Source: Candidatus Scalindua sp. | GTDB taxonomy: Bacteria; Planctomycetota; Brocadiia; Brocadiales; Scalinduaceae | NCBI GenBank assembly: GCA_021776915.1 | Contig: JAIQZU010000006.1 | Coordinates: forward strand, 90,259 to 154,258 | Reading direction: 5' to 3' | DNA length: 64,000 nucleotides | In this document: positions 33,622 to 41,940 of the stretch, one piece after another | Position numbering within the stretch: position 1 is the stretch's first letter | Layout: each line of letters begins with the position of its first letter | The notes under the pieces: model-generated | Told to the model about the DNA's origin: nothing | What the model saw: the letters and a program-made list of their open reading frames with translations, nothing else | Databases searched by the model: none | Translations under genes and position numbers: made by a program

Positions 33622-34623
33622 ATGATAACGTTAAAAGATCCATTAGTGCTGAGCTTGATAATAATCCTGATTCCACTTATACTTGCAAATTATATCTTAA
33701 GAAAAGATAGTGGAAATTTGAGATTTTCTACTCTCAATTATTTTAAAAAGATAGAGCAGGGAAGTTTTGTTAAATATAGACATGTCCTGATTGCATTAAG
33801 GGCGCTGATAATTGTACTGCTGGTAATTGCCCTTGCGAGGCCTCAATCCGGTAAAGCTCATTCGAAGGTGACGACAGAAGGGATCGACATAATCCTGGCA
33901 TTAGACGTCTCAAGCAGCATGCTTGCAGAGGATTTTAATCTAAACAAAAAAAGAAGAAACCGTCTTTACGTAGCCAAAGAGGTGGTAAAGGACTTTATAA
34001 AATGGCGTGAGAATGATCGTATAGGGATGGTAGTTTTTGCCGGACAGGCATATACTCAATGCCCTCTGACGCTTGATTATGATGTCCTGCTGCAATTCCT
34101 TGAAAAAGTAGAGATCGGAATGGTTGAGGATGGCACTGCTATTGGTTCCGCCATAGGCGTGTGCGTAAACAGACTGAGAACTTCTAAAGCTGAAAGCAAG
34201 GTTGTAATACTTCTAACTGATGGCCGTAACAATGCAGGTGAGATTGATCCGTTAACGGCGGCTGAATTGTCAAAAACATATGGCATGAAAATATACACAG
34301 TAGGTGCCGGTACAAAGGGACTTGCCCCTTATCCTGCCAAAAACCTGTTCGGGTTGAAGACGTACAGGTCTATACAGATTGATATTGATGATGAGGGTTT
34401 GACAGAAATTGCAAAGATTACAGGAGGTAAATATTTCAGGGCAACGGATACAGAATCCCTGAAAGAAATTTACCGGCAAATTGATAGTCTGGAAAAGACT
34501 AAAATGGAGGAGGCTATATATACCGAGTATGATGAGCTTTTTCATTACCTGGTTATTCCTGTTTTAGGAATACTTCTCTTTGAGGTTGTACTTGCTAATA
34601 CAAGATTCAGGAGAATTCCGTGA
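33622..34623 (+). CDS. batA: BatA-type VWA protein
   Basis: A 333-residue membrane-anchored von Willebrand A protein: two N-terminal helices (IILIPLILANYIL; ALIIVLLVIALARP), VWA domain with MIDAS ALDVSSSM, the VVILLTDGRNN strand and GMKIYTVGAG, and a C-terminal helix (FHYLVIPVLGILLFE). Matches BatA. The metal-binding MIDAS binds a partner protein. It lies in the envelope facing the periplasm. Spacer to the previous gene holds repeats. Confidence 0.9.
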   Translation: MITLKDPLVLSLIIILIPLILANYILRKDSGNLRFSTLNYFKKIEQGSFVKYRHVLIALRALIIVLLVIALARPQSGKAHSKVTTEGIDIILALDVSSSMLAEDFNLNKKRRNRLYVAKEVVKDFIKWRENDRIGMVVFAGQAYTQCPLTLDYDVLLQFLEKVEIGMVEDGTAIGSAIGVCVNRLRTSKAESKVVILLTDGRNNAGEIDPLTAAELSKTYGMKIYTVGAGTKGLAPYPAKNLFGLKTYRSIQIDIDDEGLTEIAKITGGKYFRATDTESLKEIYRQIDSLEKTKMEEAIYTEYDELFHYLVIPVLGILLFEVVLANTRFRRIP

Positions 34624-34741
34624 TAATTTAGGGATTCCCGCCTGCCGGACGGGCAGGGAGGGATTTAGGAATTGAAGGATTAACCAATAACGAATTTTCT
34701 GTTAACTCTGGAATCCTCCCGAAAGGGAGGTAGCCTTGCTT

Positions 34742-34769
34742 CCCCGGACGTAAGGCGCCGAGGACTTTT
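34742..34769. repeat. CCCCGGAC...GCCGAGGAC unit inside a CCTTGC/GCAAGG hairpin
   Basis: Flanked by CCTTGCTT and CGCAAGG, again placed in the loop of a larger hairpin. Just upstream are CCTCCC-gaaa-GGGAGG (34716-34731) and CCCGCCTGCCGGACGGGCAG (34635-34654). Confidence 0.7.
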
Positions 34770-34801
34770 CGCAAGGAATCCAGTTTTTATAGTTTAAATA
34801 T

Positions 34802-35830
34802 ATGAAATACGAAAATATTAATTACCTATACCTATTGCCGTTGGTTTTCATCATGGCGCTGGCGTACATTGTATTCTTTAAGAGCAGACAAAAGGCTTTA
34901 AAGAAATTCGTGCAGGCAGAATTGCTGGATAGCATAGTAACGGCTGTAAGCAAAAAGAAGCAGATAATAAAGGCAGTCTTTGTTATTTCTGCCATACTCT
35001 TTCTGATATTTGCTTTAGTACAGCCGAAATGGGGATACCATTGGGAAGATGTAGAGAGGAGGGGAATTGATATTGTTGTTGCCGTAGATACATCCCGGAG
35101 TATGCTTGCAGACGATATCAAGCCAAATAGATTGGAGGCAGCCAAGAGAGAGATCAAAGACTTGATTGATATTATAGACGGCGACAGGGTTGGCCTGGTT
35201 GCATTTGCTGGTACAGCCTTTCTTCAATGCCCCCTGACCCTTGACTACGGCGCATTCAGCCTCTTTCTGGACGACTTAGATACGCGTCTGATTCCTGTAG
35301 GAGGCACCTCTTTTGGTGAGGCGATAAAAAAGAGTATGTCTGCATTTAGTGATAAACTGAAAAAACACAAGGCAATCGTACTTATTACTGATGGAGAGGA
35401 TCATCAGGGTAGCGCTATGGAAATGGCAAAGGCAGCGAAGGAAAAGGGTATAATTATATATACGGTTGGTGTTGGCAAGAAAGAGGGAGCCTATATTAAA
35501 ATAAGAGATAATAAAGGAAAAGAAGAGTTGTTAAAAGACAAAGAAGGAAGGGTTGTCAAATCGCGTCTTGACGAAGTATTATTAAATAAGATAGCCCTGG
35601 AGACAGGAGGTGCATATTCTCCTGCATATGGAATCCAATGGGGTCTGGCTAATATTTATACAAACATCATAGCGAAAATGGAGGAAAAACAATTAGGCGG
35701 CAGAAAGATAAAATTATATGAAAACCGCTACCAGATACCACTATTTATAGCGCTTGTTCTTATAACGTTGGAATCATTGATTGGAGAACGTACCAGGAAG
35801 AATAAAACTCAAATTGATAGAGGGGTTTAG
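34802..35830 (+). CDS. batB: BatB-type VWA protein
   Basis: A 342-residue VWA protein with N-terminal helices (YLYLLPLVFIMALAYIVFF; AVFVISAILFLIFALV), MIDAS AVDTSRSMLADD, AIVLITDGEDH and IIIYTVGVG, plus a C-terminal helix (IPLFIALVLITLESLIG). Paralogue of the gene before it; in the family one subtype is BatA and the other BatB, and gene order supports this assignment. Probably in a complex with BatA in the inner membrane. Confidence 0.9.
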   Translation: MKYENINYLYLLPLVFIMALAYIVFFKSRQKALKKFVQAELLDSIVTAVSKKKQIIKAVFVISAILFLIFALVQPKWGYHWEDVERRGIDIVVAVDTSRSMLADDIKPNRLEAAKREIKDLIDIIDGDRVGLVAFAGTAFLQCPLTLDYGAFSLFLDDLDTRLIPVGGTSFGEAIKKSMSAFSDKLKKHKAIVLITDGEDHQGSAMEMAKAAKEKGIIIYTVGVGKKEGAYIKIRDNKGKEELLKDKEGRVVKSRLDEVLLNKIALETGGAYSPAYGIQWGLANIYTNIIAKMEEKQLGGRKIKLYENRYQIPLFIALVLITLESLIGERTRKNKTQIDRGV

Positions 35831-35852
35831 GAAACTCAAAACTCAGCAAAGT

Positions 35853-35988
35853 GTCTAAAGTTTGAAGTGAACTAAAGTGCCTAAAGTTTAATAAATTGCT
35901 TACCACGCTTAGCGTGGTTACCACAACTTTAGCTCACTTCCTGCCCGAACTGCTTGGCAGGCGGGTAGGCACTTTAAACTTCAAACTT
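35853..35988. repeat. complex nested inverted repeat
   Basis: AAGTTTGAAGTGAACTAAAGTGCC on the left (35858-35881) is mirrored by ACTTTAGCTCACTT (35928-35941) and by GGCACTTTAAACTTCAAACT on the right. In between lie CCACGCTTAGCGTGG and the CTGCCCG-type hairpin. At least three palindromes have accumulated at one site. Confidence 0.65.
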
Positions 35989-35991
35989 ATC

Positions 35992-36840
35992 ATGATAGAA
36001 TTCATTACAAAATTAAGAATCTTTATAATACCGCTAGCTTGTCTATTCCTGATTGGCTGGATAGATCCTGCTACAGATAAAAACGAAGAAGGGCGTCAGC
36101 TTTATAACGAAGGGGAGTATGGAGAAGCAATAAGTAAGTTTACAGATGCACAGTTAGATTTGCCTGAGTCGGATTCACTGAATTTCAACATTGCAGGTAC
36201 CCATTATAAGGTTGGCAAGCTTCCAGAGGCTGAAAAATCTTATAAAGGTATTTTGGATTCAAAGGATGCCGCTTTAAAGACAAAGGCTAATTATAATATG
36301 GGTAATACCATGTACAAGCAGGGTAAGTTCAACGAAGCCCTGGACTTTTACAAGAAGGCTATCAAGTCGACTGAGAAGGAACCTGGCGTAAACAGTGATG
36401 AAATAAAAGGGATCAGAGAAGATGCAAAGTATAATTACGAGTTTGTCCAGAAGAAAATGGAAGAGATGAAGAAAGAGCAACAGGAAAGAGAGGAACAGGA
36501 AGATCAGGATAAGAAGGAACAGGACGAACAGGACGAACAGAGGCAGGGCGATCAACAGGAGGAGGAAGAAAAACCTGATCAGCAGGAGCAGCGAAAGCAA
36601 CAGCAGCAAAATAAGGAAGAGGAAGAGCAGGACAAAGGTGATAAGGGAGGACAGGAAAAGGAACAGCCATCTGAACAGGAAAGCGGAGAGGAGCCCTCGC
36701 AGCCTTATGAGAAAAAAGAGATGACAAAGGAAGAAGCGGAAAGGATCCTTGATGCGTTGAAGCAGTCAGAGCGATCCGCACGGGATATGCAGGAAAAAGA
36801 AGAAAAGTCCACACCGTTTATGATAGAGAAAAACTGGTAA
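35992..36840 (+). CDS. batC: BatC-type TPR protein with a charged Gln/Glu tail
   Basis: A 282-residue protein with an N-terminal membrane helix or signal (IFIIPLACLFLIGW), about three TPR repeats (EEGRQLYNEGEYGEAISKF; DSLNFNIAGTHYKVGKLPEA; ANYNMGNTMYKQGKFNEALD), then an 80-residue low-complexity run of Gln, Glu, Asp and Lys (residues about 155-240). I start at the ATG at 35992, since the upstream frame runs through a repeat. The highly charged tail is usual for BatC-like proteins. The C-terminus (EKKEMTKEEAERILDALKQS) resembles the tail found in BatC homologues. Confidence 0.85.
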   Translation: MIEFITKLRIFIIPLACLFLIGWIDPATDKNEEGRQLYNEGEYGEAISKFTDAQLDLPESDSLNFNIAGTHYKVGKLPEAEKSYKGILDSKDAALKTKANYNMGNTMYKQGKFNEALDFYKKAIKSTEKEPGVNSDEIKGIREDAKYNYEFVQKKMEEMKKEQQEREEQEDQDKKEQDEQDEQRQGDQQEEEEKPDQQEQRKQQQQNKEEEEQDKGDKGGQEKEQPSEQESGEEPSQPYEKKEMTKEEAERILDALKQSERSARDMQEKEEKSTPFMIEKNW

Positions 36841-36843
36841 AAG

Positions 36844-38667
36844 ATGATAAAGAGAATCTCCTCAATTATAATATTTATATTTATGCTTAATCTGGTTTCT
36901 GTTGCGTATGCAAAGGAAATAAAGATTGTCATTAGCGTTGACAAAACAGTGGTAGAGGTGGGCAACCATTTTCGTTTGACTATTGGTGTGCATGGAGCAT
37001 TTGATACGGATATACCACTGATAACACCACCTGAAAATTTTATATTGATGTATGGGCCGAGCGTGTCAACTCAAACATCTATAGTAAACAACGTTGTATC
37101 GGTTTTTCGCGGGTTTACGTATAGTTTCAGTCCTACAGAAGAAGGTAAATTTGAATTAGGGCCGGCGACTTTAGAATATAAGGGAAAAGTATATACATCA
37201 AATTCTGTCAAGATTGAGGTTGTAAAAAGAACACCATTTGAAGGTGATGTAGATCCTGGTAGAGAGAGAAGTAAAAGGATTGACATAAATAAGAGGATAT
37301 TTGTCGAACTCACAACTGACAAGAAGGAGGCATATATCTATGAACAGATTATTGAGTCTTTTAAACTAATTTTTCAGAAGGGACTGCCGATAGATGACCT
37401 TGATTATGTTGCCGCTTCTACAAAGAGCTTTCTTGCAGAAAAGCTCGGTGAAGAGCGTCGTTATGAAGAAGTGCGTGATGGAATACTATATAATGTAATA
37501 GAGCTTCGCACGGCGCTATTCCCCCTGGTTTCCGGTAATATAGAAATACCTCCCGCAAAATTTAATTGTAATATTATAATCAGGCAACAAGGTTACAGTA
37601 ATTCTATTTTTGATGAGTTTACGGGCAGAGGCGGACAGAGATATCCGGTGGAAAGAAGCACCGACTCAATAAAGTTAAAGATAAAACCCCTTCCGGAATC
37701 GGATAAACCGGAGGACTTTGCCGGTACAGTAGGGAAGTTTACCATGGACGTCCTTGCAAAACCTACAAAAGTAAAGGTTGGCGATCCGATAACGCTGTCG
37801 ATAAATATTCGTGGAGAAGGGAACATACAGACAATAGGTGAGCCGGTACTTGTACTGGGGGACAAAAAAGATTTCAAGATTTATCCTGCGGAAACTAATA
37901 CTACAATCACTGATAGAGGAGAGGGTGTAAGAGGTGAAAAGCTTTTCCGTAAGGTAGTTGAACCACAGCATGAGGATATTGACATGATACCGGCGATATC
38001 ATTCAGTTACTTTGATCCTGAACTGGAGAAATATAAAACTATTACTCACGATCCGATGCCTATTGTGGTAGAACACTCTGAAGTAGAAATTCCCATACGC
38101 CTTACTCTTGATGATGCCGAAAATGTAAAGGGTCAGGTTAAGATTCTGACCAAGGATATACTGCCCATAATGTCTGATTTATACTCATTCAGGAATCAGG
38201 GCTTTGCTGTATATAACAAGCCTTTATTCCTGGCCTTTATCTTTCTTACACCAATACTTGTAGTGATAGTATGTATTTATGTACAGAGGCACAGAGAACT
38301 GCTGCAGACAGATGTGGGCTATGCCAGGAAGAAACGCGCATTGTCCAGGGCAAAGAAGCAGCTTTCAAATGCAAGACATCTGGTACAACTTGGCAATCCT
38401 TCTGAGTTTTATTCTACACTTGCCAAGACTGTCATGGAACATATCGCAGATAAGTTGAATTTAGCGCCGGCTTCCATCACATCGGACAATATTTCCGGTA
38501 TTCTGAAAGGTCGCGGGGCCTCGCATGATGTAATAAAGGAGCTTAAACAGTGCCTTGAATCATGTGATTATGGCAGATTTTCTGCCAGTCAACATTCAAA
38601 GGATCAAATGGTGCGCACACTTGATACTGCTGAAGAATTTATAATGTATTTAGAAAAACAATTATGA
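36844..38667 (+). CDS. batD: BatD-like protein
   Basis: A 607-residue protein: signal peptide (IIIFIFMLNLVSVAYA), two or three strand-rich BatD domains (VDKTVVEVGNHFRLTIGV; YSFSPTEEGKFELGPATLEY; VKVGDPITLSINIRGEGN), one membrane helix (LFLAFIFLTPILVVIVCIYV about 465-485) and a helical cytoplasmic tail (SEFYSTLAKTVMEHIADKLN). It matches the BatD 'oxygen tolerance' architecture. Overlaps the BatE start by four bases. Possibly a periplasmic scaffold to the VWA pair. Confidence 0.88.
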   Translation: MIKRISSIIIFIFMLNLVSVAYAKEIKIVISVDKTVVEVGNHFRLTIGVHGAFDTDIPLITPPENFILMYGPSVSTQTSIVNNVVSVFRGFTYSFSPTEEGKFELGPATLEYKGKVYTSNSVKIEVVKRTPFEGDVDPGRERSKRIDINKRIFVELTTDKKEAYIYEQIIESFKLIFQKGLPIDDLDYVAASTKSFLAEKLGEERRYEEVRDGILYNVIELRTALFPLVSGNIEIPPAKFNCNIIIRQQGYSNSIFDEFTGRGGQRYPVERSTDSIKLKIKPLPESDKPEDFAGTVGKFTMDVLAKPTKVKVGDPITLSINIRGEGNIQTIGEPVLVLGDKKDFKIYPAETNTTITDRGEGVRGEKLFRKVVEPQHEDIDMIPAISFSYFDPELEKYKTITHDPMPIVVEHSEVEIPIRLTLDDAENVKGQVKILTKDILPIMSDLYSFRNQGFAVYNKPLFLAFIFLTPILVVIVCIYVQRHRELLQTDVGYARKKRALSRAKKQLSNARHLVQLGNPSEFYSTLAKTVMEHIADKLNLAPASITSDNISGILKGRGASHDVIKELKQCLESCDYGRFSASQHSKDQMVRTLDTAEEFIMYLEKQL

Positions 38668-39524
38668 GACGAAAAAAGATACTGATATTTCTTGTTTTAT
38701 GCCTTGCGTTTCTTTGTGGGGGCAGTGTTTTGGCAGAAGCGTTGACGCGTGACAGCGGGGCAGATACTTTCTTCAGAGCAAATAAAGAATACAGCGCCGG
38801 GCAGAAGGCGATAGCTGAAAAAAGAGAACAGGAAGCTGTTGAAAAGTTTGAGCATGCCGTTCAGTTATACGAAAAACTGCTCGGTTCCGGTTTTGTAAAC
38901 GGGCAGATATATTACAACCTGGGCAATGCCTATTACAGGCTGGGTACGTCCGGCAAGGCGATAGTATACTACCGCAGGGCTGAAAAATTACTGCCAAGAA
39001 ACCCGGATATAAAGGCAAACATAAACCTGCTGAAAAGCGATTTTGTGGATAAAGAGTCAATTAGTCAGTTGCCGGAAATTCTTAAGATAGTATGTTTCTG
39101 GTACTTTTTCCTTAATCTGAGTGAGATTACGGCCATTACCGTATATATGTATCTTGCACTCATGTCATCTATACTCTTTTTTATTTTTGTAAAGGTACAA
39201 TGGCTTAAAAATATTATTATTGTTTTTGCATCGTGTCTTCTTGTAATGGTTATATCTCTGGGCATAAAGGCGTATAGTCAGCATTCCATAGAGAGGGGTG
39301 TTGTGATTGCAGATGAAAGCAGGATAAGATACGGGCCTGGCGAAGAGTACGAACCCAGGTTTGAGATACATGAGGGCGCAGAGGTAAGGATAGAAGAGAA
39401 AAAAGATAAATGGTATAAGGTATACGTCTACGTGGACGTTGAAGGCATTCGTGACGATGAAGACAAGAAAGAGACCGAGTTTAAAACAGGCTGGATACCT
39501 GAAGCAGAAATAGGGAAGATATAA
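38664..39524 (+). CDS. batE: BatE-like TPR protein with SH3-like tail
   Basis: A 286-residue protein: signal peptide (ILIFLVLCLAFLCGGSVLA), TPR repeats (NGQIYYNLGNAYYRLGTSGK, AIVYYRRAEKLLPRNPDIKA), two membrane helices (about 130-185) and a C-terminal SH3-like domain (ESRIRYGPGEEYEPRFEIHE...GWIPEAEIGKI). That order is the BatE layout. Last gene of the Bat operon, translationally coupled to batD. Confidence 0.87.
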   Translation: MRRKKILIFLVLCLAFLCGGSVLAEALTRDSGADTFFRANKEYSAGQKAIAEKREQEAVEKFEHAVQLYEKLLGSGFVNGQIYYNLGNAYYRLGTSGKAIVYYRRAEKLLPRNPDIKANINLLKSDFVDKESISQLPEILKIVCFWYFFLNLSEITAITVYMYLALMSSILFFIFVKVQWLKNIIIVFASCLLVMVISLGIKAYSQHSIERGVVIADESRIRYGPGEEYEPRFEIHEGAEVRIEEKKDKWYKVYVYVDVEGIRDDEDKKETEFKTGWIPEAEIGKI

Positions 39525-39620
39525 CAATTTTCTCTTTGTCATTCCGGGCGCTGATCGTGAATCTAATTGTGTAATACCAACTCGTTTTTAACCTCTAATT
39601 TCTTTTTTCACTCTCCATTT

Positions 39621-39694
39621 GCAGTGTTTATCTGTGAAAATCTGTGGTCAAATTTCTCTGTTTTTTTCTTTGCGTTCTTAGCGTCTGGTGAAAA
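39621..39694. repeat. dispersed ATCTGTG...TTTGCGTTC repeat, copy 1
   Basis: AAAATCTGTGGTCAAATT..CTCTG and TTTGCGTTCTTAGCGTC belong to the common 'AATCTGTGG / TTTGCGT' dispersed family. A second, diverged copy is at 48514-48562. Confidence 0.55.
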
Positions 39695-39768
39695 GTCTTT
39701 TATATTACAAAACAAACCCACTCTTTTAGAGGAACCATCTCTCATATTAACACGCCTTGATTTATGAT

Positions 39769-40233
39769 TTATTTCTTTAAAAGCATTGACATAACGTCAT
39801 CTTTGCAATCCATAAGATTGGATAGTGTCAGGCCAAAGATGCGTTGACTGAAATTTGGAACCCATGCCCTTGAATATAGACGACAATGCCGTTTGCCATC
39901 TTTTCCCTTGTCCGAACCCGGATTTGGATAAATGGCTACATCATATCCTGATACCTCTCGGAAGATATTTTCATGTTCTATTTCCCAGACATTTTCGTCA
40001 AATACCAGGTCCAGCCCAAACCTGAAAAAATGCTCACCTAATGGCGCCTCACAATATAACCGGTCTTCCTTTGAATTATCTTTAAACTTTACAATAAATA
40101 CCCCATTCCAACCTCCATCCGGAAGGAAATCATCGGTTTCCAGTTTAAAATCGTGTTTGGTACATGCAAAGTCCAGAATTTGATCTCTGATCGCCTCTAA
40201 ATCAGACTTGTCAGGTCTTCTTTTTTTCTTCAT
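39769..40233 (-). CDS. hypothetical protein
   Basis: A 154-residue soluble protein with a basic N-terminus (MKKKRRPDKSDLEAIRDQIL) and a mixed alpha/beta body (GWNGVFIVKFKDNSKEDRL...EAPLGEHFFRFGLDLVFDEN). No family recognised. Its start (ATG at 40233) overlaps by four bases the stop of a 72-residue frame on the same strand. Confidence 0.55.
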   Translation of the reverse strand: MKKKRRPDKSDLEAIRDQILDFACTKHDFKLETDDFLPDGGWNGVFIVKFKDNSKEDRLYCEAPLGEHFFRFGLDLVFDENVWEIEHENIFREVSGYDVAIYPNPGSDKGKDGKRHCRLYSRAWVPNFSQRIFGLTLSNLMDCKDDVMSMLLKK

Positions 40234-40448
40234 ACAGAAACTATACGTTTAGAGCGGAGCCTTTTCAATCTATTTCTAAAAGGAAAATTAAAACCTGGAC
40301 AGGCCGAGAGTTTGAAAAGATATTGTGTTAAGCTGATTTTATACTTGTTGTTTGTCATTAGAGTATTGTTTTCAGGATAAAAACAAGTTATTCTAAGTTC
40401 ACTGAGAAACTCGTTTTTCAGACCTGAATAGTTGGAAATATTTCCCAT
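40230..40448 (-). CDS. possible small protein upstream of the 39769 gene
   Basis: A 72-residue frame whose TGA overlaps the next ATG (ATGA, 40230-40233), the signature of translational coupling. The C-terminus is basic (NFPFRNRLKRLRSKRIVSV). No family recognised; could be a remnant. Confidence 0.3.
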   Translation of the reverse strand: MGNISNYSGLKNEFLSELRITCFYPENNTLMTNNKYKISLTQYLFKLSACPGFNFPFRNRLKRLRSKRIVSV

Positions 40449-40528
40449 ATTGCAAACTACTAATTCTGGATGATTGATATTTTGAAAGATCCGCTTATTT
40501 TTATAAAGAAGGAAAGGGATTAGAATAT

Positions 40529-41065
40529 ATGCGGCTTTCTATGACTGAAGCAAGAGTAGTGATTGAACAATTAAGAAAGTGTTCAATCAGTGATCTTGAT
40601 ACATTATATAATGCAGGGACCCTGCCGGTGTTTGAAGAACTTGAAGGAGAAACCGCAGGAGCTATTCTTGCCTTGAATCCGGGAAATCCCCGGTGGTTAA
40701 AGTGTATGATTAAAATTGTACTTAAAAGTCCATTGAGGTGGTGGACCGGCAAAAAGTTTCTTGGTTCATTTGATATGCGGAAGAATGGTTCCGGTATTAA
40801 TCTGTTTAAAAGTAAATTAATACCATGCCTTTTCAAGTTTGACACCTATATCAAGAATGCATACCTTGATGATAAGCCATGTCTTGTTTTAGACTACAGG
40901 GCATATCGGTCATTGACCTTTGGTTTGGTAGATAATGTAAGGAAAATCAAAGATGGAATAGTATTAGGGCAGGCGTATTATAAATTTCCGTGGAGAAAGC
41001 AAATGTGGTTTGTCGGGTACTTTGTTCTGTGTTCCCTCAACAAAGGCAAAATAAGGAAGAAATAG
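40529..41065 (+). CDS. hypothetical protein
   Basis: A 178-residue protein, LSMTEARVVIEQLRKCSISD at the N-terminus, then a strand-rich body: PVFEELEGETAGAILALNP, LVLDYRAYRSLTFGLVDNVR, GIVLGQAYYKFPWRKQMWFV. The layout resembles small lipocalin-like or DUF4334-type proteins (weak impression). No signal peptide. It sits alone between the minus-strand hypothetical and DUF2283. Confidence 0.55.
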   Translation: MRLSMTEARVVIEQLRKCSISDLDTLYNAGTLPVFEELEGETAGAILALNPGNPRWLKCMIKIVLKSPLRWWTGKKFLGSFDMRKNGSGINLFKSKLIPCLFKFDTYIKNAYLDDKPCLVLDYRAYRSLTFGLVDNVRKIKDGIVLGQAYYKFPWRKQMWFVGYFVLCSLNKGKIRKK

Positions 41066-41206
41066 TTTCACGTCCCGCCACATTACACATCTTTTAATCC
41101 TATCGTCTACTAGTTTTCCTCCAAAAAGCGAAAAGGTGGACGTAAGCATTCTCCTTAGCGACTGTCGTGCCTCAGGTATGAATTCTCGAAAGGGAGGTAG
41201 TATCGA

Positions 41207-41410
41207 TCATCTGTCAACAGCAACTTCCTGATATGAGAACTCAGATAATCCTGCATTTTCTTTCGCATGCTCTATTGTCATATTTACTAAATTACCTTTT
41301 TTATCCAGGTCTACATAAACATTTTCGCTTATCTCTTTTGTCTCTTTTACTTCTTTGCCGTTAAACTCAACATGGGCAGTGTCAGTATCAGAAAAATATT
41401 TTACTTTCAT
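41207..41410 (-). CDS. DUF2283 protein
   Basis: A 67-residue DUF2283 protein: MKVKYFSDTDTAHVEFNG ... VYVDLDKKGNLVNMTIEHAK is the family pattern. Small beta-rich proteins of unknown role, often next to toxin-antitoxin or mobile DNA. Perfect AAGGAGGAG lies just upstream of ATG at 41410. Alone in its unit. Confidence 0.85.
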   Translation of the reverse strand: MKVKYFSDTDTAHVEFNGKEVKETKEISENVYVDLDKKGNLVNMTIEHAKENAGLSEFSYQEVAVDR

Positions 41411-41940
41411 TTTTTACTCCTCCTTGAAAGCCTTGGAATATTTTATTTGCTGCCAAACGTAAAACTAATTTGCTGAAGCTTGGTGGTTATGATAGCAAAA
41501 AAGGCCGCAGAATGGAAACCTGAAAAATTAGGGAAGGAGTATATACTATTACACCACAAAGCTGAGCTTAGCTCTGTAAAATCTTTTTTCAGAAAGTTTC
41601 TTGAGTCTTAGGAAAAGTTAAAAGTACCTAAAGTTAGTGCCATTAACGGTTCAAACGGCTAAAACTGTTTAAACGGTTCAAGCCGCGTCTGTTTCCTGAC
41701 ATTAGTCACTTCTTCTCAACTTTATTGATGGTCATTGTATTGTTCAGACTCTTGAATGATTAAAAAAAGTGAAGGTTGTTAAATCCATTAAAAAAAATGA
41801 ACGTGATGAAATAAAAATTGGAGAATTATAGTTTTTAAAACTATAAATAACGGTCGCTTTTCCTATTTTCGCCTAGTTCTTAAAAAACTTCGCTTATTTT
41901 AGTGTTCGAATGTGTCAAGTGGCGACCCCGGTTTCTTTTA
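41411..41940. other. gene-free flank of the HEPN-AIPR module
   Basis: No gene. Contains the left 22-bp inverted repeat (41556-41577) and short direct repeats ACGGTTCAAA / ACGGTTCAAG (41646-41682). AT-rich. Confidence 0.5.
41556..41577 (+). repeat. left 22-bp inverted repeat of the HEPN-AIPR module
   Basis: Reads ACAAAGCTGAGC-TTAGCTCTGT, the exact reverse complement of 44325-44346. The inner part, GAGC-TTA-GCTC, is itself a small hairpin. Confidence 0.8.

Noticed and set aside
36274..36814. Long minus-strand frames opposite batC
   Set aside because: They are the antisense of its Gln/Glu-rich low-complexity tail.
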